Part shown: positions 29,301 to 37,222 of the stretch, piece after piece
Numbering within the stretch: the stretch's first letter is position 1
Layout of the letters: every line of letters starts with the position of its first letter
Source: Myxococcus llanfairpwllgwyngyllgogerychwyrndrobwllllantysiliogogogochensis
GTDB taxonomy: Bacteria > Myxococcota > Myxococcia > Myxococcales > Myxococcaceae
NCBI RefSeq assembly: GCF_006636215.1
Contig: NZ_VIFM01000005.1
Span: 62,001 to 126,000 of the forward strand
Length of the DNA: 64,000 nucleotides
Direction of reading: 5' to 3'
Notes under the pieces: generated by a model
Seen by the model: only the letters and a program-made list of their open reading frames with translations
The model's database searches: none
Told to the model about the DNA's origin: nothing
Translations under genes and position numbers: made by a program

Positions 29301-32300
29301 CGCGGTCCAGGCTGAGTGGGCCACCACGGACGCAGCCGGCACTCCCGCGTCGCAGGCCGAGTGGGCCACCACGGAAGAACTCCCCGCCGACGCGGTCCAG
29401 ACCGACTGGTCCGCCACCACGGGCGACGCAGCCACCGCCACCGCTCAGCCCGAGTGGGCCACCCCAGAGGAACTCCCCTCCGACGCGGTCCAGACCGAGT
29501 GGTCTGCAGCAACAAGCGACGCAGCCACCGCCACTGCACAGCCCGAGTGGGCCGCGACCGAGGAACTCCCCGCCGACGCTGTCCAGGCCGAATGGGCCAC
29601 CACGGACGCAACTGGCACTCCCGCTCCGCAGCCCGAGTGGGCCGCGACGGAAGAACTCCCCGCCGACGCTGTCCAGGCCGAGTGGTCCGCCTCCACGGGC
29701 GATGCAGCCACCGCCACCGCTCAGCCCGAGTGGGCCGCGACGGAGGAACTCCCCGCCGACGCTGTCCAGACTGAGTGGGCCACCTCCCCTGGCGAAGCCG
29801 CCCCTGCTCAGCCCGAATGGGCCGCCACGGAAGAACTCCCCGCCGACGCAGTCCAGGCCGAGTGGGCCACTGCTCCTGGCGAAGCCGCCCCTGCTCAGCC
29901 TGAGTGGGCCGCGACGGAAGAACTCCCCGCCGACGCAGTCCAGACCGAATGGTCCGCCACCACCGGCGACGCAGCCACCGCCACCGCTCAGCCTGAGTGG
30001 GCCGCGACGGAAGAACTCCCCGCCGACGCGGTCCAGACCGAATGGTCCGCCACCACGAGTGACGCAGCAGTTGCCACCGCTCAGCCCGAGTGGGCCGCGG
30101 CGGAGGAACTCCCCGCCGACGCCGTCCAGGCCGAGTGGGCCACCACGGAAACCGGCACTCCCGCCGCGCAGCCCGAGTGGGCCGCGACCGAGGAACTCCC
30201 CGCCGACGCAGTCCAGACCGAGTGGGCCGCAGCTACGGGCGAGGTAGCCACCGCCACCGCTCAGCCCGAGTGGGCCGCCACGGAAGAACTCCCCGCCGAC
30301 GCGGTCCAGACCGAGTGGGCCACCTCCACTGGCGAAGCCGCCCCTGCGCAGCCCGAATGGGCCACGACGGAAGAACTCCCCGCCGACGCGGTCCAGACGG
30401 AGTGGGCCACCACGGACGCAACCGGCACTCCCGCGCCGCAGCCCGAGTGGGCCACGACGGAAGAGCTCCCCGCCGACGCAGTCCAGGCCGAGTGGGCCAC
30501 CACGGACGCAACCGGCACTCCCGCGCCGCAGCCCGAGTGGGCCACGACGGAAGAGCTCCCCGCCGACGCAGTCCAGGCCGAGTGGTCCACCTCTCCTGGC
30601 GAAGCCACCCCTGCTCAGCCTGAGTGGGTCGTGACGGAGGAACTCCCCGCCGACGCAGTCCAGACCGAGTGGTCCGCAGCCACCGGCGACGCAGCGGTTG
30701 CCACCGCGCAGCCCGAGTGGGCCGCCACGACGGAAGAGATTGCGCCCGAAGCGGTGCAGACCGAGTGGTCCACCTCCACGGGCGACGCAGCCACCGCCAC
30801 CGCACAGCCCAAGTGGGCCGCCACGGAAGAGCTCCCCGCCGACGCGGTCCAGACCGACTGGTCCGCGTCCACGGGTGACACCGCCACCGCCACCGCGCAG
30901 CCTGAATGGGCCGCGATGGAGGAGCTAGCGCCCGACGCTGTTCAAGCAGAGTGGGCCGCGGAGTCCACCGGTGAGCCGGTTGCCACGGCCCAGCCTGAGT
31001 GGGCGGCCACGACCGAAGAGCTCGCACCCGACGCCGTCCAGGCCGAATGGGCCACGACGGAGACTCCGGGAGAGCACGCCGCCTCGACGGAAGCACAAGC
31101 CGAGTGGGCCGCGACGGAGGAACTCCCCGCCGACGCCGTCCAGACCGACTGGTCTGCATCCACGGGCGAGGTAGCCACCGCCACCGCTCAGCCTGAGTGG
31201 GCCGCGACGGAGGAACTCCCCGCCGACGCCGTCCAGGCTGAGTGGGCCACCACGGACGCAGCCGGCACTCCCGCGTCGCAGTCCGAGTGGGCCTCCACGG
31301 AAGAACTCCCCGCCGACGCGGTCCAGGCCGAGTGGTCTGGAACCCCGGAGGAAGTGGCCCCCGCGCAGGCCGAGTGGTCCGCGCCCGGCACGCAACACTC
31401 GTCCGCCTGGAACACGGCCGAAGCCGCTCCCGTCGAACTCCAACCCGAGTGGGTCTCAGCGGAGCCCGAGCCCACCGCCGAGTGGTCCGAGCAGCAGCCC
31501 GTCCCCCAGTCCGAGTGGAGCGGCTCTCCCGACTCCGCCACTCCGACCTCGACGTGGGACAGTGAGCAAACCGCCCACGAAGGCCACTACGCCGAGGCCA
31601 CCGCCCAACAGACCGAGTGGAGCAACGCGTCCGTCGACGTGGAGCCCATGGTCGAGCTGTCCTCCGAGGACGCGCTCCCCACCGAGCAGGTCCAAACCGA
31701 GGACGCCTCCTGGTCCGAGGAGTCCCCTCCCCCGGCCACCACGCCTTGGCAGGCCCAGGACGCGCATCCGTTCGGCGCCCCGGTGAACGACTTCTCCTCC
31801 TCCGAGTCCGGCCTCGACACGCCGCCCGCGCCCCTCGAAGAGGAGGAGGTCCCCGTCGAACTCGAGCAGGACCTCGCCGAAATCGAACTGGTGGAAGAGG
31901 CCGTCGAACCGCCCGAGGACACGCCTCCACTCGCCGCCACCGCCGTGGCCGCGGCGGCGCTGAGCTCCGCGCTCAGAAGCCCCGCACCGGCCCAGCCGAA
32001 TCCCTACACGGCCAGCGCGCTCCCCGCCGCGAGGGCCTCCGCGTCCCTGGCCGAGCGCACGCAGACACTCGCCGCCTCACGGGAGCCGCTCTTCGCGGTC
32101 ACCCCGCCGATGCACACCGAGCCCATCACCTCGTTCATCGAAGGTGAGCATCGCGTCATCATCCACACCGTCGAAGGACAGGTGAAGCGCGGCACCATCC
32201 GCGACGCGGACCTGCTCGATGAGGTCATCTCCCTGGAGCAGCAGAGCGGCTACGCGCCGGAGCAGATTCCCGGCAAGCGCGTGAAGGCCATCTTCTTCAT

Positions 32301-32502
32301 GCTCGCCGCGGGCGCGCGTCAGCCCCAGGCCGAGGGTCAGAAGATTCGCGTCACCTTCAACGACGGACGCCAGGTCGCCGGCTTCTCGCAGGACTTCAAG
32401 GGAACGACGCCCGGCTTCTTCGTCGTCCCCGCGGACCAGCGCACCAACACCGCCCGCATCTTCATCTACCGCTCCAGCGTGCAGGCCGTCGCCGAGGGCT
32501 GA
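26332..32502 (+). CDS. Giant 2056-residue protein with Tyr-rich and Glu-Trp repeat regions
   Basis: I recognise no named function. From N to C: a conserved-looking opening (FRFLDEKRKLGSLSPVEEAR, residues about 11-30); three copies of a 21-residue unit with GYYAADGQWYAYPAGYEQQ (about 56-118); ten YDPNQ units mixed with GYAQQ/AYAQQQ (about 119-220), a prion-like Tyr/Gln/Asn/Gly tract; an acidic Ser/Ala/Glu/Asp-rich stretch (about 245-860); about 26 tandem copies of a roughly 30-residue unit with core EWAATEELPADAVQTEW (864-1669); a second acidic linker; and a folded C-terminus (about 1925-2056, beta-rich, two short halves starting VIIHTVEGQVKRGT and IRVTFNDGRQVAG). There is no signal peptide or membrane helix. 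It ends before a strong hairpin. Confidence 0.85.
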   Translation: MSDTRAAMREFRFLDEKRKLGSLSPVEEARWGELRGLLGIQDTPASDASTWQQQEAAPQGYYAADGQWYAYPAGYEQQPQGYYAADGQWYAYPAGYEQQPQGYYGADGQWYAYPAQGYDPNQGYDPNQGYAQPGYDPNQAYDPNQAYAQQQGYDPNQGYAQQGYDPNQAYAQQQGYDPNQGYAQQGYDPNQAYAQQQGYDPNQAYAQQQGYDPNQGWPAAEPQEAQATDPAQQSYYAGYEQPAQAPYTPPAPEPENLALSADDIDIPALSEPAPWMAPSPTPPAGAPTVATSDASSFEDVLEVSETDVPTTDAFEDATDDLESGQPPLSHQDVAPSEASQLAAEEDFGELDTQVEQAAPRREPETSLESSFADLSLEVESAEEPSTSSLLAAQPSEETTLTASESEVEVPSSEVELLDATADSEPMLAEEQAPSSLDEAWASAPLAVDPMESSATDLADANDVIDVGAMENAEPMSLDSSDVTEELSASDAAAHDAGADLDFAAQDTGILSDSAYESSEDPGVGESTFAPRDAGTEDSTAAAHDAAGAEISLDASDMLEPASAEEFAASAPESHAGELSLDATSSSWDASPSVESAQGDSDVATSPAVEEIALDGGDVSTEGASEDFLSAEPVSTEEVSATPFEETAAQGEPPTFEVGDLGVEAEASSAVESPFSTDTVPSLELRAVQVGPDLQADTIAVDTDAATDFTGTAASLSAAASQDGFDLSGNPEEAVPLASAGEFLEPGQFSTSDERGLDLPADASGEAEWGTQSGDLEPLASSASLASEHVGATEEGAPIELQPEWVSSDASTGDSATASSEGIELQSEWAAASTEAEQGNAEQAWAAPTELAPEAAQSEWSTTEAQPEWAATEELPADAVQTEWSAETTGEATSNATQQWSTESTGEPVATAQPEWAATTEELAPDAVQAEWATTETPGEHAASTEAQPEWAATEELPADAVQTEWSASTGEVVTATAQPEWAATEELPADAVQAEWATTDAAGTPASQAEWATTEELPADAVQTDWSATTGDAATATAQPEWATPEELPSDAVQTEWSAATSDAATATAQPEWAATEELPADAVQAEWATTDATGTPAPQPEWAATEELPADAVQAEWSASTGDAATATAQPEWAATEELPADAVQTEWATSPGEAAPAQPEWAATEELPADAVQAEWATAPGEAAPAQPEWAATEELPADAVQTEWSATTGDAATATAQPEWAATEELPADAVQTEWSATTSDAAVATAQPEWAAAEELPADAVQAEWATTETGTPAAQPEWAATEELPADAVQTEWAAATGEVATATAQPEWAATEELPADAVQTEWATSTGEAAPAQPEWATTEELPADAVQTEWATTDATGTPAPQPEWATTEELPADAVQAEWATTDATGTPAPQPEWATTEELPADAVQAEWSTSPGEATPAQPEWVVTEELPADAVQTEWSAATGDAAVATAQPEWAATTEEIAPEAVQTEWSTSTGDAATATAQPKWAATEELPADAVQTDWSASTGDTATATAQPEWAAMEELAPDAVQAEWAAESTGEPVATAQPEWAATTEELAPDAVQAEWATTETPGEHAASTEAQAEWAATEELPADAVQTDWSASTGEVATATAQPEWAATEELPADAVQAEWATTDAAGTPASQSEWASTEELPADAVQAEWSGTPEEVAPAQAEWSAPGTQHSSAWNTAEAAPVELQPEWVSAEPEPTAEWSEQQPVPQSEWSGSPDSATPTSTWDSEQTAHEGHYAEATAQQTEWSNASVDVEPMVELSSEDALPTEQVQTEDASWSEESPPPATTPWQAQDAHPFGAPVNDFSSSESGLDTPPAPLEEEEVPVELEQDLAEIELVEEAVEPPEDTPPLAATAVAAAALSSALRSPAPAQPNPYTASALPAARASASLAERTQTLAASREPLFAVTPPMHTEPITSFIEGEHRVIIHTVEGQVKRGTIRDADLLDEVISLEQQSGYAPEQIPGKRVKAIFFMLAAGARQPQAEGQKIRVTFNDGRQVAGFSQDFKGTTPGFFVVPADQRTNTARIFIYRSSVQAVAEG
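26503..26985 (+). repeat. In-frame YYADGQWYAYP and YDPNQ coding repeats
   Basis: Within the giant gene, three 63-bp near-identical units encode GYYAADGQWYAYPAGYEQQPQ. They are followed by about 300 bp of 15-18 bp units encoding GYDPNQ, AYDPNQ, GYAQQ and AYAQQQ, with ten YDPNQ copies. Codons vary between copies (gatccgaat, gacccgaac), so the repeat is kept at protein level and not only by recent DNA duplication. Confidence 0.85.
28921..31338 (+). repeat. About 26 tandem 84-105 bp in-frame repeats (EW repeat)
   Basis: A 2.4-kb array in which each unit encodes QPEWAATEELPADAVQ(T/A)EW followed by a variable Ser/Thr/Ala/Gly linker of 9-16 residues. Unit length is 28-35 residues in most copies and 47 in the first. 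Tryptophan recurs about every 15 residues. Three units (2, 20 and 23) have TTEELAPDA or TTEEIAPEA instead. The repeats are coding, have no spacers, and keep the reading frame throughout. Confidence 0.9.
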
Positions 32503-32538
32503 GCGCCACGGCAGGCACGCGGCACACCCTGAAACGAC

Positions 32539-32573
32539 AGAGGGGCCCCCACCACCGTGGGAGCCCCTCTTTC
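32539..32573. terminator. Bidirectional intrinsic terminator after giant repeat gene
   Basis: The stem agaggggc (32539-32546) pairs with gcccctct (32563-32570). Inside, cccac pairs with gtggg around a 4-nt loop, with a single mismatch between the two stems. On the plus strand it runs into TTTCATT, a short T tract. The convergent yceI-type gene ends at 32601, so it can serve both. Confidence 0.8.
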
Positions 32574-32600
32574 ATTCAGCGTCGATGAACGAAGCGACGA

Positions 32601-33221
32601 CTACTTCTTCGCCGGGGCAGGAGCCGCGGCGTCCGCCTTCTTCGTCAGGGCCAGGTCCAGGTTCACGGTGACTTCCTCACCGACCGCCACGCCGCCCGTC
32701 TCCAGCGCCTGGTTGTAGGTCAGGCCGAAGTCCTTGCGGTTCAGCTTCGTGGTGGCCTCCACGCCCGTGCGGGTGTTGCCCCAGGGGTCCTTCGACTCCT
32801 TCGTCGGGCCCGTGACGTCCAGGACGACGGGCTTGGTGACGCCGTGCATGGTCAGGTTGCCGGTGACCTTCAGCTTGCCCTCGCCCGCCTTCTCCACCTT
32901 CGTGGACTTGAAGGTGATGGTCGGGAACTTCGCCGTGTCGAAGAAGTCCGGCGCCTTCAGGTGCTCATCGCGCTTGGCGTTGTTCGTGTTGATGGTCGTC
33001 GCGTCGATGGTGGCCTCGACGGTGGACTTGGTGATGTCCTTGTCGTCCAGGTTGATGGTGCCCTTCACGTTGCCGAAGGAGCCCTTCACGTTCGTCACCA
33101 TCATGTGCTTCACGGAGAACTCGGCGCCGGAGTGGGCCGTGTCAACGTCCCACGTGGAAGCCAGGGCGAGGGACGGCAGGGCCACCAGCAGGGCAATCGC
33201 GCTCTTCAGGGTCGTCTTCAT
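32601..33221 (-). CDS. Periplasmic YceI family protein
   Basis: A 206-residue exported lipocalin-like protein. Signal peptide residues 1-21 (ending LALA). The mature part has the YceI hallmarks WDVDTAHSGAEFSVKHMMV, the FDTAKFPTITFKST segment and LTMHGVTKPV. The family binds polyprenoid or other lipophilic molecules in an extended beta-barrel. The C-terminus ends with an Ala/Lys-rich tail. It lies 29 bp downstream of the dioxygenase gene in the same direction, so the two may be co-transcribed. Confidence 0.92.
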   Translation of the reverse strand: MKTTLKSAIALLVALPSLALASTWDVDTAHSGAEFSVKHMMVTNVKGSFGNVKGTINLDDKDITKSTVEATIDATTINTNNAKRDEHLKAPDFFDTAKFPTITFKSTKVEKAGEGKLKVTGNLTMHGVTKPVVLDVTGPTKESKDPWGNTRTGVEATTKLNRKDFGLTYNQALETGGVAVGEEVTVNLDLALTKKADAAAPAPAKK

Positions 33222-33250
33222 AGGGGTGTGCTCCTCGATGAACTACGGGT

Positions 33251-34117
33251 TCAGGCGCGCAGCGCGAAGCTGCGCATGGACAAGGTTCCGTGATGGAAGC
33301 CCTCGAAAACTGAAGTGAGACGGTCTTCGGGGAGGGCCGCTCCGAGGACGAAGTACAGCGGCAACAAATGCTCGGCTCTCGGATGCGCGAGCCTCGCATT
33401 CGGTGCATCCAACCATGACTGGAGGCCCACGAAATCCCGCGCCTCCAGCTTCTGCGCCACCCAGGTGTCGAAGGACTGCGCCCACGGCTCCGGGGACGCA
33501 TCCTTCTGATGGAAATTCACACGGCGCAGGTTGTGGACGATGCCACCACTTCCCATCAACAGCACGCCTTCGGCGCGCAGCGGGCGCAAGGCCTCGCCCA
33601 TCTTCGCCACGTCCGCCGCGCTCGCGCCCAGCGGCATCGACACCTGCACCACCGGCAACGTTGCCTGTGGAAACGTATGAAGCAGCGGTACCCACGCACC
33701 GTGGTCCAGGCCGCGCTCCATATCCGCGACGGCCTTCAGCCCCGCCGCGCCCAACCGGGCCACCACGTCGGACGCCACGTCCGGCGCGCCCGGCGCCGCG
33801 TACCGCAGCCGGTACAGCGCCTCCGGAAAGCCAGAGAAGTCATAGACGAGCGGAGGCTTCGCGCTCGCGGTGACGCGCACCTCGCCCGGCGTCTCCCAGT
33901 GCGCGGACACCACGACGACGGCCCGCGCCGTCGCCACGCTGTCGCCAAAGGTCTTCAGCGCGCGCGGATACGCATCCGCGTCCAGCGCCACCATGGGCGA
34001 ACCGTGCGACACGAAGAGCGCGGCAGCCCGCCCGCCCTTCGAGCCAGCGCCCAGGACGCCCGCCACGCCGGCCGCCGCGCCCTGCAAGACCTCCCGCCTG
34101 TCCAGTCCGTCTCCCAT
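33251..34117 (-). CDS. Extradiol (LigB/DODA-type) dioxygenase with Tat-like leader
   Basis: A 288-residue class III extradiol ring-cleavage dioxygenase, YgiD/DOPA-dioxygenase group. Metal-site segments are visible: LFVSHGSPM, VVSAHWE, DHGAWVPLLH and GSGGIVHNL. The first 30 residues (DRREVLQGAAAGVAGVLGAG) look like a twin-arginine signal, whereas ordinary YgiD proteins start directly at the VSHGSP strand. Export is therefore predicted from the leader alone. The gene is divergent from the sigma-54 activator, with 143 bp between starts, suggesting regulation by it. The natural substrate is unknown, probably a catechol. Confidence 0.88.
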   Translation of the reverse strand: MGDGLDRREVLQGAAAGVAGVLGAGSKGGRAAALFVSHGSPMVALDADAYPRALKTFGDSVATARAVVVVSAHWETPGEVRVTASAKPPLVYDFSGFPEALYRLRYAAPGAPDVASDVVARLGAAGLKAVADMERGLDHGAWVPLLHTFPQATLPVVQVSMPLGASAADVAKMGEALRPLRAEGVLLMGSGGIVHNLRRVNFHQKDASPEPWAQSFDTWVAQKLEARDFVGLQSWLDAPNARLAHPRAEHLLPLYFVLGAALPEDRLTSVFEGFHHGTLSMRSFALRA

Positions 34118-34260
34118 GATGGGGGCCTTCTACTGCAACCCCAGGACCAGGGCCCAGCTCATTCCAACCCCTTGAAATAACGACTTCTCAACATCCTTGC
34201 GTGCGCGGAGCCTCTCAAAACGATAGAGAGAGACATCACTTTGGAAGGGAGCGGGACACC

Positions 34261-35901
34261 GTGGCGGGGCCATTCGACGCGTTGGAGCTGGGGGAGCTGC
34301 TGTCCTTCGAGCCGGGGGGCGGACTCATCCACTTCGCGGGGCAGCGGGTGCTCCTCATGGACCCGGTGGCGCTGGGGCTGTTGCGCAAGGAGCTGGTGGA
34401 GCTGATGGGGGTGACGGCCGCGCGCGGCATCTTCACGCGGCTGGGCTACGCGCACGGCTGGCGCACCGCGGAGGCGATGAAGGGCGCGGTGCCGTGGAAG
34501 GACGAATCGCTGTGGCGCCGCGCGGGCGGACGGCTGCACACGCTGCAGGGGCAGGTGCGGGTGGAGCGAGTGGAGCGCAAGCCCGAGGAGGGCCCGGAGC
34601 CCTTCGCCGAGGCGCAGTGGCGCGACTCGTATGAAGCCGAGCAGCACCTGCTGCACCTGGGCCGCGCGGACCATCCAGTGTGCTGGAGCCTCACCGGCTT
34701 CGCGTCCGGCTACATGAGCTACGTCAACGGGCGGGAAATCTACTGCACGGAGGTGCGCTGCGTGGGCCAGGGGGACGCGGCGTGCCACATCGTCGGCCGT
34801 CCTTCCGAGGAGTGGAGCACCGAGTGCAAGGAGGTGCTGCGCTTCTATGAGACGCAGTGCATGGAGGGCGTGCTGGGCCAGGTGACGGACGCGCTGAAGC
34901 AGGCCGAGCGCAAGCTGCGCGCGAAGCGGCAGTCGCTGGCGCGCGCGGGCGTGACGGAGGACCCGGCGGGCATGGTGGCGCGCGCGGAGGCCATGCTGCG
35001 CGTCATCAACCTGGGGCGCCGCGCGGCGAAGGTGGACTCCACGGTGCTCGTCACCGGAGAGAGCGGCGTGGGCAAGGAGCGCATCGCCCGCCTCATCCAC
35101 GACGAGTCCACGCGCGCGCACAAGGCCTTCATCGCCGTCAACTGCGCGGCCGTCACGGAGAGCCTGCTGGAGAGTGAGCTGTTCGGCCATGCGCGCGGCG
35201 CCTTCACCGGCGCGACGAACGACAGGCCCGGACTCTTCGAGGCCGCGCACGGCGGCACCCTCTTCCTGGACGAGGTGGGCGAGGTGCCGGCCTCCATGCA
35301 GGCCAAGCTTTTGCGCGCGCTCCAGGAGAAGGAAGTCCGGCGCGTGGGCGAGAACACCAGCCGCAAGGTGGACGTGCGCGTGGTGGCCGCCACCAACCGC
35401 GACTTGAGCGAGGAGGTGCGCACGGGCCGCTTCCGCCAGGACCTCTACTACCGCCTGCGCGTCATCGAGCTGCGCATCCCTCCGCTGCGTGAGCGGCGCG
35501 AGGACATCCTGCCCCTGGCCCGGCTGCTGCTCGCCGAGGCCGCGGAGCGCCTGGGCCGCAAGGTGTCCGGACTCGCGCCCGACGCGGCGGACCAGCTTTT
35601 GCGCTACGACTGGCCGGGCAACGTGCGCGAGCTGGGCAACGCGCTGGAGCGCGCGGTGGCCCTGTGCGAGGGCAGCCGCGTGGAGCGCGATGACCTGCCC
35701 GAGGAAGTGCGCGCCGCGCCGCCCAGCCTCATCCCCGCCGGCAACCCGCGCCGGCTCGAGGACATGGAGAAGGACTACATCCTCGCGGTGCTGGCGCAGA
35801 ACGCGGGCAACCGGGCGCGCACCGCCGAGCAGCTCGACATCGGCGTGGCCACGCTCTACCGGAAGCTCAAGCAGTACGGCCACCCGGAGGCGGCCCACTG
35901 A
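34261..35901 (+). CDS. Sigma-54-dependent activator with XylR-N/V4R sensor domain
   Basis: A 546-residue bacterial enhancer-binding protein. Residues about 1-90 resemble the XylR N-terminal aromatic-sensing domain and about 100-185 the V4R domain (SLTGFASGYMSYVNGREIYC). The AAA+ module has Walker A GESGVGKE, the sigma-54 contact loop GAFTGA and Walker B GGTLFLDEVGE. The C-terminus has a Fis-type HTH (RTAEQLDIGVATLYRKLKQ). The GTG at 34261 has GGAAGGGAG upstream. Lacking a receiver domain, it should sense a small ligand directly, possibly an aromatic linked to the divergent dioxygenase. Confidence 0.93.
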   Translation: MAGPFDALELGELLSFEPGGGLIHFAGQRVLLMDPVALGLLRKELVELMGVTAARGIFTRLGYAHGWRTAEAMKGAVPWKDESLWRRAGGRLHTLQGQVRVERVERKPEEGPEPFAEAQWRDSYEAEQHLLHLGRADHPVCWSLTGFASGYMSYVNGREIYCTEVRCVGQGDAACHIVGRPSEEWSTECKEVLRFYETQCMEGVLGQVTDALKQAERKLRAKRQSLARAGVTEDPAGMVARAEAMLRVINLGRRAAKVDSTVLVTGESGVGKERIARLIHDESTRAHKAFIAVNCAAVTESLLESELFGHARGAFTGATNDRPGLFEAAHGGTLFLDEVGEVPASMQAKLLRALQEKEVRRVGENTSRKVDVRVVAATNRDLSEEVRTGRFRQDLYYRLRVIELRIPPLRERREDILPLARLLLAEAAERLGRKVSGLAPDAADQLLRYDWPGNVRELGNALERAVALCEGSRVERDDLPEEVRAAPPSLIPAGNPRRLEDMEKDYILAVLAQNAGNRARTAEQLDIGVATLYRKLKQYGHPEAAH

Positions 35902-35919
35902 GGCACGGCACGACGGGGG

Positions 35920-36660
35920 TCAGTTGAGGAACTGATCCCGGTCCGGCCGGTCCTTGTCCTTGGGCACCACGTTCAGGTGCTTGGACCTGCCTCGCAGCTG
36001 ACGCTGCAGGCGCCAGTGCTGGAAGTGCAGCATGAACCGCTTGGGGCTGGCGCCGCGCACGTAGGCGAACACCAGCACCATCGCGATGACGTGCGGCAGC
36101 TGGCTGGCCAGGCCCGCCGTGAGGATGCGCAGCACGACGAAGCCCGCGCCAATGCCGGCGAACGCGTTGCCCGACAGCGGGATGCCCCAGAAGTTCGTCT
36201 GCCCCCGGCCCATCGACAGGCCGTAGGCGACCCAGAGCACCGTGCCCATCACCCAGCCGCCCTGGTACCCCATGGGCAGCGGCATGAAGAGGCCCACCAC
36301 GCCAAGCACGTAGCCCGCGAGCGCCGTGCAGCCCACCGCCACCATGAGCAGCCGCTTCGAGCCCCAGGAGCTCTCCAGCGAGCCGCCAATGCTCCACAGC
36401 AGCAGCGCTCCGAAGAGGATGCTGATGGGCTCGCTCTCGATGAAGCCGTAGGTGAGCGGCTGCCAGAGGAAGAGGTTGCCGAAGACGGTGTTGGGCGACA
36501 GCAGCAGCAACACGCCCTGCGTGGACCCCTGGTAGCGCAGCAGCAGGTACAGGACGGACCCCGCGACCAACCCCACCGCCAGCTTGGACGACATGGACTC
36601 CAGACCGGGCAGGCCCCAGCCTCCGCCACCCCTGCCGCCGAAGCTGCGCATCGGTCGCAT
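35920..36660 (-). CDS. Rhomboid-like integral membrane protein lacking the catalytic motif
   Basis: A 246-residue protein with six or seven membrane helices and a basic C-terminal tail (WRLQRQLRGRSKHLNVV). The overall shape (NLFLWQPLTYGFIES, then helix pairs) resembles rhomboid/derlin-like proteins. The GxSG serine motif and the later His expected for a rhomboid protease are not visible, so it is more likely a non-proteolytic relative. It is convergent with the sigma-54 activator (18-bp gap). Confidence 0.7.
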   Translation of the reverse strand: MRPMRSFGGRGGGGWGLPGLESMSSKLAVGLVAGSVLYLLLRYQGSTQGVLLLLSPNTVFGNLFLWQPLTYGFIESEPISILFGALLLWSIGGSLESSWGSKRLLMVAVGCTALAGYVLGVVGLFMPLPMGYQGGWVMGTVLWVAYGLSMGRGQTNFWGIPLSGNAFAGIGAGFVVLRILTAGLASQLPHVIAMVLVFAYVRGASPKRFMLHFQHWRLQRQLRGRSKHLNVVPKDKDRPDRDQFLN

Positions 36661-36735
36661 TCAATCCTCCACTACGGGCTCAACAGCCGACCAAAGGTGG
36701 TGGAACCCTCTCCGCTTCGCAACCCCAAACGACGA

Positions 36736-36768
36736 AGGGCGCCCCACCCGGTCCCGGGAGAGCGCCCT
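36736..36768. terminator. Hairpin downstream of small gene 36803-37003
   Basis: The stem agggcgc (36736-36742) pairs with gcgccct (36762-36768), with further internal pairing of cccgg and ccggg. Read on the minus strand it follows the stop of the small gene by about 35 bp, so it probably terminates that transcript before the rhomboid-like gene. Confidence 0.5.
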
Positions 36769-36802
36769 CGCACATCGACTCCGCGCGTTGCTGGCCGACG
36801 AG

Positions 36803-37003
36803 TCAGGCCTTCGCGCGGTAGAAAATCGTGATGGTCAGACAGTGGAACTCCTTGTCCGAGGACTGGGTCACCACCTTGTCCACCACGTCGACGTTGTTCA
36901 AATTCTCCTTGAGCCACTTGGTGATGTTCTCACCCATGTTCTCGCGATCACGCGCGAGCGTGGTGGAGAACACCTTGACTCCCGTGAAGCTCGTAACGCC
37001 CAT
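36803..37003 (-). CDS. Small acidic protein of 66 residues, unknown
   Basis: A compact soluble protein (starts MGVTSFTGVKVFSTT) with a strand-helix-strand look: an N-terminal strand, a helix NMGENITKWLKENLNN, then strands around VDKVVTQSSDK and FHCLTITIFYRAK. The ATG at 37003 has GAGGG 6 nt upstream, and codon third positions are mostly G/C, which supports a real gene. No family recognised. It stands alone between two hairpin-like regions and could be well expressed. Confidence 0.7.
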   Translation of the reverse strand: MGVTSFTGVKVFSTTLARDRENMGENITKWLKENLNNVDVVDKVVTQSSDKEFHCLTITIFYRAKA

Positions 37004-37222
37004 TCCGACCCTCGTCTCAAGTCTCAAGCTGAGATTCTGGACGTTTACCCCGAGACGATTCCGCTATCAAGAAACGGGCCCGATTTACCGGCCTCGGGCG
37101 AATTTGGGCCACCCAGGCCCGGCCCCACGTCCAGGGGCACATCTCCCACAGTCGCGCAGCCGACACCGGCGCTTTGCGGGCCAGGAGCCTCGCGCGTCCA
37201 CTGACGCGAGGCCCCAGGAAGT

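Noticed and set aside
28921-31338. CRISPR array
   Set aside because: The repeats keep a coding frame and have no spacers, and no cas genes are present.
30233-31930. Minus-strand open frame of about 565 codons inside the repeat array
   Set aside because: Its repeats are only the reverse complement of the coding repeats, and it has no start signal.
34118-34260. Sigma-54 -24/-12 promoter beside the enhancer-binding protein
   Set aside because: No TGGC-N8-TGC element found in the intergenic region by eye.
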